Positions 1 to 9,639 of a DNA stretch of 64,000 nt are shown piece after piece (the first letter of the stretch is position 1; each line of letters opens with the position of its first letter). The DNA is from Anderseniella sp. Alg231-50 (GTDB lineage: Bacteria > Pseudomonadota > Alphaproteobacteria > Rhizobiales > Aestuariivirgaceae). The DNA lies in assembly GCF_900149695.1 (NCBI RefSeq), contig NZ_LT703003.1:1426001-1490000 (forward strand), read 5' to 3'. The notes beneath the pieces were generated by a model. That model was given only the letters and a program-made list of their open reading frames with translations, did not search any database and was not told the DNA's origin. The position numbers and the translations under genes were made by a program.

Positions 1-2
1 CC

Positions 3-335
3 TCGAAGCTGAAACGTGGGTGGATGCCGCCGCATCCTTCTCTGTATGTGCGCAAGTCCGTGATTGACCGCTGGGGCGGGTATGACACCAGCTACCAGAT
101 TGCTGCGGACTACGATGCCATTCTGCGCTGGTTCGGCAAAGGCGGAATCCAGGCGACGTATGTCCCGGAAGTTTTCGTCAAGATGCGGGTGGGCGGTGAA
201 AGCAACCGGTCGGTTGAACGGGTTTTGCGGAAAAGTCGTGAAGATTATCGGGCGTTGCAGTCCAACGCCGTTGGAGGCATAGGTGCACTGGTGTGGAAGA
301 ACCTGAGCAAGCTGGGTCAATTCAGGGCGAAGTGA
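3..335 (+). CDS. Family 2 glycosyltransferase, C-terminal end (5' truncated by window edge)
   Basis: The reading frame is open from the window edge, so the start lies upstream. The visible 110 residues carry the GWMPPHPSLYVRKSVID block and the D-YDAILRW segment, seen in the second half of GT-A family 2 glycosyltransferases of the colanic-acid/WcaA type. These enzymes transfer sugars to growing exopolysaccharide or O-antigen units at the cytoplasmic face of the membrane. The catalytic DxD region is outside the window, so donor and acceptor cannot be guessed. The next gene, a UDP-sugar dehydrogenase, supports a polysaccharide role. Confidence 0.75.
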   Translation, partial: SKLKRGWMPPHPSLYVRKSVIDRWGGYDTSYQIAADYDAILRWFGKGGIQATYVPEVFVKMRVGGESNRSVERVLRKSREDYRALQSNAVGGIGALVWKNLSKLGQFRAK

Positions 336-430
336 TGCCGGTGCGCAACCATGCCTTTGTGACCTTGCGCCTTGCGATCGGCAACCGGTCCCTGTAATGC
401 TCCGGTAAATTCCTCGGGAGATTTTCACGC

Positions 431-1780
431 TTGAACCAGCCTGTTCCAGAACCGGTATTTGAGACACTCCTCAACAGGTTGTCCGACCGGACCGCGACCG
501 TCGGTGTCATCGGGCTCGGATATGTCGGACTGCCGCTGGCCGCCGCGTGTGCGCGTGCCGGGTTCAAGGTTACAGGTTTCGATATCGATGAAGCCAAGAC
601 CACGGCACTTGGCAAGGGGCTATCGTATATTGACGCCGTTGCTTCCGAGGAACTTGCCGGTCATGTGTCCGCCAGGCGTTTTGAGGCGACTTCCGACTTT
701 GCACATCTGAAGCACTGTGACGCTGTCGTCATATGTGTCCCGACGCCATTGTCCAAGCACCGCGAACCAGACCTGTCCTATGTTTCCGGCACCGCCGAAC
801 AGATAGCTGACAGGCTTAGGCCGGGGCACCTGATCGTGCTTGAATCGACGACCTATCCAGGCACTACCCTTGAAGTTCTGAAGCCGATCCTGGAAGCAGG
901 CGGCCTGCGTTCCGGTGCGGATTTCTGGTTGGGTTTCTCGCCCGAGCGGGAAGATCCGGGCAACGACCGGTATCATACCGCCAGTATTCCGAAAGTGGTG
1001 GCCGGTGACGGTGAGCAGGCCTCAGACCTGATGAAGGCACTATACGGTGCGGTGGTCGATACGGTTGTACCGGTGTCAACTCCGTCTGTTGCCGAAGCCG
1101 TCAAGATCACCGAGAACGTGTTCAGGGCGGTCAACATAGCGCTGGTCAACGAACTGAAGGTGATCTACGACGCGATGGGCATTGATGTCTGGGAGGTCAT
1201 TGACGCGGCCTCGACAAAGCCGTTTGGCTTCATGCCGTTTTATCCGGGTCCGGGCCTGGGTGGCCATTGTATCCCGATAGATCCGTTTTACCTCACCTGG
1301 AAGTCGCGTGAATATGGATTGCCGACCCGGTTCATCGAACTGGCAGGTGAAATCAATGTCGCCATGCCGAAGTATGTGGTCGGCAGGCTGCGGGACGAGC
1401 TGGATCAGCAACAGTCCGTCGCGCTTGGCGCAGCGGCTATTCTTGTACTCGGCCTAGCCTACAAGAAAAACGTGTCCGATATCAGGGAGAGCCCGTCATT
1501 TGCGCTCATCGAGTTGCTTGAAAAACATGGCTGCAAGGTTGAGTTTCACGATCCCCACGTTGGTGAAATACCCATGACCCGGGAACATGCTGATCTGGCC
1601 GGGCGCAAGTCGTCAGACCTCACCGCGGAAGCTGTTGCGCAGTACAATGCCGTGCTGGTTTCAACAGATCATGATGCCATTGACTACCAACTTGTCGCGA
1701 ACAGTGCCAAACTCATTGTGGATGCACGAAATGCCTTTGCCAGACGCGGGCTGGCGGGCGCGCATATCGTGAAAGCATGA
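431..1780 (+). CDS. UDP-N-acetylglucosamine/UDP-sugar 6-dehydrogenase (WbpA-like, UDPG/MGDP family)
   Basis: This 449-residue protein has the full UDP-glucose/GDP-mannose dehydrogenase layout: an N-terminal Rossmann fold with VGVIGLGYVGLPLA near residues 24-37, a central helical dimerisation domain, and a C-terminal UDP-binding domain starting near VLGLAYKKNVSDIRESP. The catalytic thiohemiacetal Cys is in GGHCIPIDPFYL (Cys280). GHCIPIDP and the KKNVSDIRESPS block fit the WbpA/UDP-GlcNAc 6-dehydrogenase branch better than UDP-glucose dehydrogenases. It would make a UDP-uronic acid by two-step NAD-dependent oxidation. The start is TTG, preceded by GGGAG at a sensible distance. It sits in a polysaccharide locus with two other NDP-sugar enzymes. 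Confidence 0.88.
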   Translation: MNQPVPEPVFETLLNRLSDRTATVGVIGLGYVGLPLAAACARAGFKVTGFDIDEAKTTALGKGLSYIDAVASEELAGHVSARRFEATSDFAHLKHCDAVVICVPTPLSKHREPDLSYVSGTAEQIADRLRPGHLIVLESTTYPGTTLEVLKPILEAGGLRSGADFWLGFSPEREDPGNDRYHTASIPKVVAGDGEQASDLMKALYGAVVDTVVPVSTPSVAEAVKITENVFRAVNIALVNELKVIYDAMGIDVWEVIDAASTKPFGFMPFYPGPGLGGHCIPIDPFYLTWKSREYGLPTRFIELAGEINVAMPKYVVGRLRDELDQQQSVALGAAAILVLGLAYKKNVSDIRESPSFALIELLEKHGCKVEFHDPHVGEIPMTREHADLAGRKSSDLTAEAVAQYNAVLVSTDHDAIDYQLVANSAKLIVDARNAFARRGLAGAHIVKA

Positions 1781-1861
1781 CGAGGCAGACCCCGGGATTC
1801 CATGTTGTTCAAGGGTTGAACGGCAGACCTGGGGATACCAACGCGAAAGTGTTCTAAACCC

Positions 1862-3037
1862 ATGCCGGTTCAACTTTCCTGCGAACTTAGCCTGCTGATG
1901 GCGGCCTGTGAATCGGATATGGCCTTTGTTGCGGCTCATGACCGGTTGCGTGACCGGATTGACTGGCAGCGGTTCGGTTCGCTGGCACGGGCACACAAGC
2001 TCGGTGCGCTGGCAGCCACGAGGATCAGCCGGGCAGGTCTGGCCATGGTGCCGGAAGAAACAATGCTCATGCTGGACTGCTACCGGCGTGACATCGTCAC
2101 CCGAAACCTCGCCCAGGAAGTGGGCACAGTGCAGGTGATCCAGTTGCTTGCGGCGGCAGGCGTTCGCGCCCTGGCGTTCAAGGGAGTTGCGGCGGGCCGC
2201 CTGCTGCATGGCGATGTGCATAACCAGCGCGTGTCCAGCGATATCGACATTCTGGTGGCGGCAGAGGACATGGCATCCGCCGAAGCCGCACTTGCCGCTG
2301 CCGGCTACCGCAAGGACTGGCCGGGTTTCGAGGTGAACTCGCGGGCGCAACCGACACTGATGTACCTGGCACACGCGTTCACATGGGTATCGCCTGACAT
2401 GGGGCTGGCGGTCGAATTGCATCATCGCCTGACCCACAATCCATATTGGTTTGATGTCCGGTTTGACCGGTTGTGGCAGGCCGCCGAGAAGGTTGCCCTG
2501 CAGGTCGGCAATATCCGCACACTCGGCCCGGCTGACATGGCTGCCTACATGTGTTGTCACGCTGTTGATCACAGCTATTTCGTCCTGAAATGGATCGATG
2601 ATGCCGCCAAGGCTGTCACCAGAGCAGAGCAGATGATACCGGATCCGGACTGGTTACCGTCCGAGCTGGGCGCCGTCACCGCAGTTGATCGTACAAAGGA
2701 GCTGGTTGGCGCCCTGTATGCGGGTATTGAGGGTGAAACCGGATTGCCGATACAGGAACGCCGCCTTAGCGCCGGGGTTGCCCGGGCAATAGCCCGGATC
2801 GAGGAGGCAGATTTTGGCGACGACACCCGCCGCCTGGCGGACCTGCCGCGGGAAATTGCCGGAACGGTTCGCAGGGCTGTTCTGGGCGGCTCCCTGAAGG
2901 CTGCCTGGCACGATGTTTTCCAGGTTCTTGCAGACCCGCGCGATGCCCGCGCGCTGGGCCTGGGGCTGGCCTGGCAGCCGCTGTACGCTGTGCTGGGCCT
3001 GCCGTTTTCGGCGTGGCGCTACCTGACCCGCCCGTAA
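1862..3037 (+). CDS. NTP_transf_5 family nucleotidyltransferase
   Basis: The 391-residue protein fits the uncharacterised nucleotidyltransferase family PF14907. It has the lysine motif AFKGVAAGRLLHGD (Lys107) followed by the paired acidic metal site RVSSDIDILV (Asp127, Asp129), the signature of the polymerase-beta fold. Residues 1-80 are helical and the second half is an all-alpha region without further motifs. Such genes recur in lasso-peptide clusters with kinase and PqqD-like genes, and also in exopolysaccharide loci; both contexts are present here. The gene directly upstream of the asparagine-synthetase-like cyclase suggests tailoring of a peptide, for example nucleotidylation. Substrate unknown. 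Confidence 0.75.
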   Translation: MPVQLSCELSLLMAACESDMAFVAAHDRLRDRIDWQRFGSLARAHKLGALAATRISRAGLAMVPEETMLMLDCYRRDIVTRNLAQEVGTVQVIQLLAAAGVRALAFKGVAAGRLLHGDVHNQRVSSDIDILVAAEDMASAEAALAAAGYRKDWPGFEVNSRAQPTLMYLAHAFTWVSPDMGLAVELHHRLTHNPYWFDVRFDRLWQAAEKVALQVGNIRTLGPADMAAYMCCHAVDHSYFVLKWIDDAAKAVTRAEQMIPDPDWLPSELGAVTAVDRTKELVGALYAGIEGETGLPIQERRLSAGVARAIARIEEADFGDDTRRLADLPREIAGTVRRAVLGGSLKAAWHDVFQVLADPRDARALGLGLAWQPLYAVLGLPFSAWRYLTRP

Positions 3038-3181
3038 TGGGTGTGCTCGCTGCTGGTTTATTGCGGAATCTTCCGGTGAAAACCAGGCAGGCGAAGCCCG
3101 AATCAACTGCTACAAGAATTACTGTGCCTGCAGACGCCGGTTTGCAGAAGCAGTGAACAGTGCTGCCATGAGGATGATTGC

Positions 3182-5140
3182 TTGAGCGGGATAGGGGCGA
3201 TTTTCTGGAAGGATGGACGGCCTGCCGAACGCGCAGTGATTGAACGTTTGGGCCAGGGACTGCGTCCATACGGCCGGACAGCGCAGACTGTCCGCACGTC
3301 CGGCTCATGCGGTGTTGTGTTTGCCTTGCGCGGCACAACCGGCATGGACGACAAGGCAAGCCAGCCGCTGCAGGCAAACGACGGCCGGCATTTGTTTGTG
3401 TTTGATGGCCGACTGGCCAACCGGGCGGAAATTGCCCGGGATCTGGGCGGATCGAGCTTCCGGTCAGATAGGGTATCTGATGCCGATCTGGCATTTCAGT
3501 CCTGGCTTATGGGCGGCGATGCTGCTGTAAAAAAATGGTCCGGGGAGTTTTCCTTCATATGCTGGGATGCCCATGAGGAGACCCTTCTGGCATGCCGCGA
3601 TCACATCGGTCTGAGAGCACTGTGTTATCACGAAACGCCACAGCGTGTTGTCGTCGCATCGGCGCCGCGAGCCGTGCTCTCGCTGCCCGATGTCGAGCGT
3701 GCGATAGACGAGCAAAAGATTGCCGACCAGCTTGTGCAGCTGTTCCATGACGGAGAACGCACCTATTACAAGGACATCAGGCGCGTCCTGCCGGGGCATT
3801 TGTTTCGCGTCAGTCCGGCAAAGACGGAGAGCACGAGATACTGGAGTCTCGATGAGGTGCCGGACGTGCGCTATGCGCGCGATGAAGATTATGTGGAGGC
3901 CGGTCTTGAACTGTTCAATGAGGCGGTCAGGTCGCAGGTGGCAGGCGAGCCGCGGGTCGGCACGTTCCTGAGCGGTGGGCTTGATTCATCGTCGGTTGCG
4001 GTAACTGCACTGGATCATTTGTCTGACAACCAGGCCTTGCCGGCGTTTACCTGGGTGCCTTCCAGGGACTGGGACGGTCGCTGCCGGGACGGATCCTACG
4101 GAGATGAAACCCCGTTCATCGAGGATATTTGCAATTTGCACCCGCGCATCAAGCCGCATTTTGTCCGATCGGAAGGTCACGGGCTGTTTCACCAGCTCGA
4201 CGATTTTCTGGACTATTCCGGTGTCGCCCCGCGCAACGCGATCAACCTGTGCTGGATCCACGACATCAACATGGCTGCGCGGGACCAGGGCCTGAATGTT
4301 CTGCTCGATGGCGGCATGGGTAACATGTCGTTGAGCTGGAGCGGCGAGGGGGTTCTGCTCGAACGCTGGCAAAACGGAGATTACGCGAACCTGCTGCGTG
4401 ATGTTTTTGCAGGCCCCGGAGGTGCAAAAGGTGTCTACCGCAGGCTCACTCACATGCTGCTGTTCCGGATTGCACCGGACTGGGTGCATCGACGTTATGC
4501 ACAGCTCAGGGGTGATCGGGGTTCTTTGCCGCTGTGGCGGCGGCGGTCGGTGATCAATCCCGACTTTGCCCGGGAAATGCATGTCGAAGATCGCATGGCG
4601 CACTATGGTTGGGATTTCTTTTCAACACCCGTGCGCGATACCCGGCGCGTCAGAGGGGAGCTCTTTACCGGCAGCTTTTCGCACGAGCGAGCCGATATTC
4701 ACCAGGCGTTGCGTGCCATGTACAATGTCGAGACCAGAGACCCGTTTTCAGACCGCCGGCTTATCGAGTGGTCGCTTGGATTGCCGGAGGCCCAGTCGCG
4801 GCGTTTCGGACAAAACCGCTGGATGATCCGCCGGATGATGCAAGACAAGCTGCCTGCATCGGTTCTCGACAACCCGGGTGGTGGTGAACAGGTAATCGAC
4901 TGGCATGCGCGTCTAACCTGGGACCTGCCGCGCCTTCGCGAAGAGCTGGAAGCACTCTCGGATGACCCGGACACAGCCAGATTTATCGATGTCAAACTCA
5001 TCCAGGCATACCTGGATGACTGGCCTGCTGAAACACCGTTCGGTTCAAAGGACCGCGGCTATGCGTTCATACCTGTCGGCATCTGTTCGGCGATTGCGGC
5101 GGGCCGCCTGGTACGGCGTACCAAGGGATCCAACCGCTAG
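3182..5140 (+). CDS. Asparagine-synthetase-like protein, probable lasso-peptide cyclase (C protein)
   Basis: The 652-residue protein has an N-terminal Ntn/GATase-II-like domain (about 1-220) and a C-terminal adenylating synthetase domain with the PP-loop FLSGGLDSSSVA near residue 262. The N-terminus reads MSGIGAIF: the Cys that must follow Met for glutamine hydrolysis in asparagine synthetase B is Ser, so ammonia release from glutamine is not expected. Loss of this Cys with retention of the ATP-pyrophosphatase site is typical of lasso-peptide macrolactam synthetases, which adenylate an Asp or Glu side chain for attack by the core N-terminal amine. The matching precursor, RRE and protease are at 29192-30464. 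Start is TTG; length fits the family. Confidence 0.8.
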   Translation: MSGIGAIFWKDGRPAERAVIERLGQGLRPYGRTAQTVRTSGSCGVVFALRGTTGMDDKASQPLQANDGRHLFVFDGRLANRAEIARDLGGSSFRSDRVSDADLAFQSWLMGGDAAVKKWSGEFSFICWDAHEETLLACRDHIGLRALCYHETPQRVVVASAPRAVLSLPDVERAIDEQKIADQLVQLFHDGERTYYKDIRRVLPGHLFRVSPAKTESTRYWSLDEVPDVRYARDEDYVEAGLELFNEAVRSQVAGEPRVGTFLSGGLDSSSVAVTALDHLSDNQALPAFTWVPSRDWDGRCRDGSYGDETPFIEDICNLHPRIKPHFVRSEGHGLFHQLDDFLDYSGVAPRNAINLCWIHDINMAARDQGLNVLLDGGMGNMSLSWSGEGVLLERWQNGDYANLLRDVFAGPGGAKGVYRRLTHMLLFRIAPDWVHRRYAQLRGDRGSLPLWRRRSVINPDFAREMHVEDRMAHYGWDFFSTPVRDTRRVRGELFTGSFSHERADIHQALRAMYNVETRDPFSDRRLIEWSLGLPEAQSRRFGQNRWMIRRMMQDKLPASVLDNPGGGEQVIDWHARLTWDLPRLREELEALSDDPDTARFIDVKLIQAYLDDWPAETPFGSKDRGYAFIPVGICSAIAAGRLVRRTKGSNR

Positions 5141-5323
5141 GGGCAGGACTCATTAAACTTGTCCTCCCGCAGAATGGATAATTAATGGATCCGGCGCCCT
5201 AAACCCGTGGGCTGCTCGAAAACAACGCAGGACACGCCGCCAAACGAGCGCTATAAGCACTCGCGACCGCGTTCCATTCCTGTCGTGTTTGCAGGGGCTG
5301 GAATTTTTTAGGAGGGTTTTTCA

Positions 5324-6331
5324 TTGCGCGTCCTGGTTACCGGTACTGCAGGGTTCATCGGGTTTCATCTGGCCCGCCGCCTGAAGGCGGACGGCCATGA
5401 GGTGACAGGTTTCGACAACATGTCGCCCTACTATGACATCGCGCTGAAGCGCGCGCGCCTGGAGAATCTGCGCACGGCCGGTGTTCCGGTCGCAGAAGCC
5501 GATCTGTGTGACAGCGCTGCGTTGCAGGACGTCTGGCAGAAAGCCGATCCGGAGATCGTGGTGCATTTGGCGGCGCAGGCCGGGGTCCGCTACAGTCTTG
5601 AAAATCCGCAAGCCTACATAGACAGCAATCTGGTGGGGTTCAGCAATATGCTGGAGCTGGTGCGTGCCGCAAAGCCGATGCACTTCCTGTACGCCTCAAC
5701 AAGTTCCGTCTATGGGGCCAATACCACGCTGCCGTGGTCGGAAAGTCACCCGGTGGAACATCCGGTGTCGTTCTACGCGGCAACCAAGAAATCCAATGAG
5801 ATGATGGCTCATTCCTATTCGGACCTGTTCAGGCTGCCGATGACAGGCATGCGGTTTTTCACGGTCTACGGCGAATGGGGCCGTCCTGACATGGCGTTTT
5901 TCAAGTTTGCCGACGCCATGCTCAAGGATGAACCTATTGAAGTCTATAATCATGGCAAGATGACCCGTGATTTCACTCATGTCAGCGATGTGGTTGACGC
6001 TGTGGTGGGGCTGATGCCGACAACACCCGAACCGGTGGCAGTCGTTGACGGCCAGGCGGCGCAGCTTGGCACGAGCCCGGTTGCACCGCACAGGCTGGTC
6101 AATATCGCATCCGGCACACGGGTTGAGCTCATGGACTATATCAAGTGCCTCGAAAACTCGCTGGGCGTTAAGGCGCAGATCAACTTTACCGGCATGGCAG
6201 CCGGCGATGTGCGCGATACCTGGGGTGATGTTTCGGCTTTGTCAGAGCTGACCGGCTACAAACCGAAGGTGGGTGTTGACGATGGTATCGCGTATTTTGC
6301 CCGCTGGTATCGTGATTATTTCGGCCTGTAA
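5324..6331 (+). CDS. UDP-glucuronate 4-epimerase-like NAD-dependent epimerase
   Basis: This is a 335-residue extended SDR. It begins with the NAD-binding TGTAGFIGFHLARRL, followed by FDNMSPYYDIALKRARL, a segment typical of LspL/WbnF-type UDP-glucuronate 4-epimerases. The catalytic region has ASTSSVYG and YAATKKSNE (Tyr-x3-Lys). It is expected to interconvert UDP-glucuronate and UDP-galacturonate in the cytoplasm for polysaccharide synthesis. The TTG start is set by a perfect AGGAGG eight bases upstream. It is followed 65 nt later by UDP-glucuronate decarboxylase, which uses the same substrate. Confidence 0.88.
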   Translation: MRVLVTGTAGFIGFHLARRLKADGHEVTGFDNMSPYYDIALKRARLENLRTAGVPVAEADLCDSAALQDVWQKADPEIVVHLAAQAGVRYSLENPQAYIDSNLVGFSNMLELVRAAKPMHFLYASTSSVYGANTTLPWSESHPVEHPVSFYAATKKSNEMMAHSYSDLFRLPMTGMRFFTVYGEWGRPDMAFFKFADAMLKDEPIEVYNHGKMTRDFTHVSDVVDAVVGLMPTTPEPVAVVDGQAAQLGTSPVAPHRLVNIASGTRVELMDYIKCLENSLGVKAQINFTGMAAGDVRDTWGDVSALSELTGYKPKVGVDDGIAYFARWYRDYFGL

Positions 6332-6396
6332 CGGCACAGGATCAATGGCCCCGCAAGCCTGATCCGGAAACCTGAACTTCAAGAGAAGAAACCCAA

Positions 6397-7371
6397 TTGG
6401 CCAGACTGTATGACAACCGCAAGCGTATCCTGGTGACCGGAGGAGCCGGTTTCATCGGTTCCCATCTTATCGACCGGTTGCTGGAACAGGGCCACGATGT
6501 GTTGTGTATCGACAACCTTTTTACCGGCACCAAGCGCAACATCGATCAGTTTCACAATCATTCGCGTTTCGAGTTCATGCGTCATGACGTGACATTCCCT
6601 CTCTATGTGGAGGTGGACGAGATTTACAATCTCGCCTGTCCGGCATCACCGGTGCACTACCAGCACGACCCGGTTCAGACCACCAAGACCTCCGTGCACG
6701 GCGCCATCAATGTGCTGGGACTTGCCAAACGACTTGGATGCAAGGTGTTCCAGGCTTCGACGAGTGAAGTCTATGGCGACCCGGTCGTGCATCCGCAGCC
6801 GGAAGAGTACTGGGGCAATGTCAATCCGATCGGGCCGCGATCATGTTACGATGAAGGCAAACGCTGTGCGGAAACGCTGTTCTTCGATTATCACCGCCAG
6901 CACGGGCTTGAGATCAAGGTTGCCCGTATCTTCAACACCTACGGTCCCCGCATGCATCCTGCCGACGGCAGGGTGGTTTCAAACTTCATCATGCAGGCCC
7001 TGCGCGACGAACCCATCAGCATTTTCGGTGACGGATCGCAAACCCGGTCTTTCTGCTATGTTGATGACCTGGTCGAAGGACTTCTGCGCCTGATGGCAAC
7101 CGGGCCGGAAATCACCGGACCTGTCAATCTCGGCAATCCGGCCGAGTTCACCATCAAGGAACTGGCGGAAAAAGCCATCGAGATGACCGGGTCGAAATCG
7201 GACATCGTCTATCGCGAATTGCCGCGGGACGACCCCAAACAACGCCAGCCGGATATTGCGCTGGCGAGACGGACCCTCGACTGGCAACCGGCGGTCGACC
7301 TGGAAAAGGGCCTTGGCTGGACGATTGACTATTTCAAGGCGCTGCTGCCGGAACTTGCCGATAGCCGATGA
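6397..7371 (+). CDS. UDP-glucuronate decarboxylase (UDP-xylose synthase)
   Basis: The 324-residue extended SDR carries the UXS fingerprint throughout: [19 protein letters not shown] at the N-terminus, [37 protein letters not shown] with the catalytic Tyr and Lys, and [11 protein letters not shown]. It oxidises and decarboxylates UDP-glucuronate to UDP-xylose. Together with the upstream epimerase and the UDP-sugar dehydrogenase it feeds an acidic or pentose-containing surface glycan. Start is TTG after an AAGAGAAG stretch. Full length, no unusual residues seen. Confidence 0.93.
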   Translation: MARLYDNRKRILVTGGAGFIGSHLIDRLLEQGHDVLCIDNLFTGTKRNIDQFHNHSRFEFMRHDVTFPLYVEVDEIYNLACPASPVHYQHDPVQTTKTSVHGAINVLGLAKRLGCKVFQASTSEVYGDPVVHPQPEEYWGNVNPIGPRSCYDEGKRCAETLFFDYHRQHGLEIKVARIFNTYGPRMHPADGRVVSNFIMQALRDEPISIFGDGSQTRSFCYVDDLVEGLLRLMATGPEITGPVNLGNPAEFTIKELAEKAIEMTGSKSDIVYRELPRDDPKQRQPDIALARRTLDWQPAVDLEKGLGWTIDYFKALLPELADSR

Positions 7372-7523
7372 GCCGCAGTGTACGGCCGGAGGGGTTGCGG
7401 TGTGTTGGAGCAACTTTATGAGTTCGTGTGACCGCATGTTGCTATAGGCTGTATTGCAATCGAATCGGCTGGTGGCCGGTGTTTCGAATTTGCCTGACTA
7501 TTTCGCAGCGGACTGTTCCTGGG

Positions 7524-9287
7524 ATGTCATTCATAAGCTTCATCTTGAGTCTTTGGAAATTCCGCCCGGGCCTGCTGGCCCTGAATGTGGTGCTGCTTGT
7601 CGTGCGAACCCTTGCCGAAGGGCTTGGCCTCATCCTGCTGGTGCCGCTCCTGGCCCTGGTTGGCGTTGCCGCGCAGGGAGAGACGAGCTGGTTCACAGGC
7701 GTTCTCAGTTCCGCGTTTGACCGGCTTGGTCTTGATCTGTCGCTGCGCTCGGTATTGCTGGTTTTTGTGGGGCTGATGGTTGCCCGGGCGGCCGTCGGTT
7801 TTGCATACAACCTCGCGGCTGCCCGGCTGCAGTACAGTTTTCTCCATGAATTGCGGGCGTCAACACATCGCGCGGTTACGCGGGCCAACTGGCCGTTTCT
7901 TGCCATGCAGGACAGCGGCGTGCTCAACCATTCGCTGTCGATACAGTCGGAAAACGCGGCATTCGGTGTCGGTGCCCTGGCCCGGCTTGCGTCCAGCCTG
8001 TTTGCCGTAGCGATCAGCCTGGCAACGGCTCTGCTGATCGATGCGCGCCTGACACTCATCGTTACGGCACTGGCACTGGCAATGGCCCTGCCGATACTGG
8101 GATTTGATTTCAGGGCCTACCGCCTCAGCGAGCGTTCGGTTTCACTGCTGGAAAACCTGTTCAAGCGGTTTCGCCATCAACTTGACGATCTCAAGTCAAT
8201 CAAGTCAGCAGCCGGTGAGGAACAGGCTGACAAACGGTTCGATGATCTGTCGCAGCGATATGTTGAGGCGATGATCCTGCGGGCCAAAAACGGTGCCCAG
8301 GCAGGCCTGGTGCATGATCTCGCGGCGGTTTTCATGCTGGCCGCACTGATCTGGCTGGTGAGTTCCTATTCACAAACACTGAGTGTCGAACCGGTGGCGC
8401 TCATCATCATCTTTGCCCGCCTGTTTCCGCGTGCCGGGGAGTTGCAGCGCGCGGTGCGTGACCTGCTGGCGATGATGCCGGGATGGAGGCGCATTCATGA
8501 CTTGCGCGAAGCAGCGCAAGCTCACGGTGAAAACCTGCCGGCCGGTGCCATGATTTCAGTGCCGTTTCGCGACTCACTTGTGCTTGAGAACGTGGCTTAT
8601 GTTTACCCCAACAGCGAAACACAGGTTCTGCAGGACATCTGCATCGAACTGCCGGCAGGCTCTGCAACCGGGCTTGTCGGCCTGTCGGGTGCGGGCAAGA
8701 CCACCCTGCTTGACCTGATGTCGGGACTGCTGATGCCGACTGGCGGGCGAATTAGTGTCGATGGCGAGGTGCTCGACGACACGCGCCGCAAGGCATGGCG
8801 GCAGACGGTAGCCTACGTTTTGCAGGATGCTCAGCTGGTCAATGAAAATGTCAGGTTCAATGTCGCGCCGTTTGACGACGATCCCGGTGACGCGGAGATC
8901 TGGGCCGCGCTTGAAATGGCCGGGGCCGCCGAAATTGTGCGCAAGCTTCCCGGTGGGCTTGATACCTTGCTGGGTGATCGTGGCAGTCGCCTGTCGCGCG
9001 GCCAGCGCCAGCGAATTTCGCTGGCCAGGGCGCTTTACCTGAAACCCGGCGTGCTGTTTCTGGATGAAGCCACAAGTGCGCTCAATCCTGCCGATGAAGC
9101 GGCTATCGTTGCCACGCTTCAGGGGCTGCGCCCGCACACGACAATTGTCGTCGTCGCGCATCGCCTGTCATCGCTGTCGTGGACCGACAAGCTCTACACA
9201 CTGCAGGACGGCTGCCTGTCAGCCCATGTCCCGTCGCAATCAACCGCCGGTGAAAAACCGGACCTGGTCAGCGGGATGCGATCGTGA
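7524..9287 (+). CDS. ABC exporter, fused permease and ATPase (candidate lasso or polysaccharide exporter)
   Basis: This is a half-transporter of 587 residues: an N-terminal type I exporter membrane domain of about six helices (residues 1-310) and a C-terminal nucleotide-binding domain with Walker A GLSGAGKTTLLDL, signature SRGQRQRISLARAL and Walker B VLFLDEATSAL. The frame is open from 7428, but the ATG at 7524 begins the hydrophobic FISFILSLWKFRPGLL segment and is preferred. No C39 peptidase domain is present, so it is not a double-glycine leader exporter. Candidate cargo is the lasso peptide encoded at 29192 (D-protein role) or an oligosaccharide/lipid substrate of the surrounding polysaccharide genes. 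Confidence 0.82.
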   Translation: MSFISFILSLWKFRPGLLALNVVLLVVRTLAEGLGLILLVPLLALVGVAAQGETSWFTGVLSSAFDRLGLDLSLRSVLLVFVGLMVARAAVGFAYNLAAARLQYSFLHELRASTHRAVTRANWPFLAMQDSGVLNHSLSIQSENAAFGVGALARLASSLFAVAISLATALLIDARLTLIVTALALAMALPILGFDFRAYRLSERSVSLLENLFKRFRHQLDDLKSIKSAAGEEQADKRFDDLSQRYVEAMILRAKNGAQAGLVHDLAAVFMLAALIWLVSSYSQTLSVEPVALIIIFARLFPRAGELQRAVRDLLAMMPGWRRIHDLREAAQAHGENLPAGAMISVPFRDSLVLENVAYVYPNSETQVLQDICIELPAGSATGLVGLSGAGKTTLLDLMSGLLMPTGGRISVDGEVLDDTRRKAWRQTVAYVLQDAQLVNENVRFNVAPFDDDPGDAEIWAALEMAGAAEIVRKLPGGLDTLLGDRGSRLSRGQRQRISLARALYLKPGVLFLDEATSALNPADEAAIVATLQGLRPHTTIVVVAHRLSSLSWTDKLYTLQDGCLSAHVPSQSTAGEKPDLVSGMRS

Positions 9288-9639
9288 AAGCCGGATGCGT
9301 GTATCCGTTTGGTTGAGGGATTGGCAAGCGTTGTTGGTTGCCGGTCTTGTCAGGTGGCCAGTTAGCAATTTGGTGGCTGGCTGGCGCCGGGATTGATTGT
9401 ATCCGTCCCACTGCCGCAAGAGAATTTTGTGAGTTCGGCAATGTTGATGCACATAAGTCTGGGTCTGACCCAAACCTTTGGGGTGTTCGTCTTGAAAGCC
9501 ACGATAAATATTCCAAGCCAGATTTTTAAGGTGAGGCAAGGATTTGATGATTCTGGTTAATCGACGATTAAAGTCAGGCGGCGGGTACCTTTAATGTGTA
9601 GTCAACAAGAGCTGTACCCGCCAAAACCCTGATCTTCAC
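9288..9639. other. 352-nt intergenic region between convergent ABC and giant RTX genes
   Basis: No convincing gene is visible; short open frames here have no family signature or ribosome binding site. The only structure I recognise is the inverted repeat at 9580-9622 near the end of the giant gene. The stretch is less GC-rich than its neighbours. Confidence 0.6.
9580..9622 (-). terminator. 9-bp inverted repeat downstream of the giant RTX gene
   Basis: GGCGGGTAC at 9580-9588 is repeated as GTACCCGCC at 9614-9622, a perfect 9-bp inverted repeat with a 25-nt loop. It lies 18 nt beyond the stop codon of the - strand giant gene. Without a strong T-run it would be an imperfect intrinsic terminator or an mRNA 3' stabilising hairpin. 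Confidence 0.4.

Noticed and set aside
1661-2572. 303-codon - strand open frame opposite the nucleotidyltransferase
   Set aside because: It spans two real genes on the other strand, is rich in His, Arg and Cys and shows no family motif.
3037-3159. Short + strand frame before the cyclase gene as a second lasso precursor
   Set aside because: It reads MGVLAAGLLRNLPVK and onwards with no Y/W-x2-P-x-L motif, no T-x-G junction and no acidic residue at core positions 7-9 after a Gly.
7428-7523. N-terminal extension of the ABC exporter
   Set aside because: Cys- and Arg-rich residues atypical of exporters; the ATG at 7524 directly precedes the first membrane helix.
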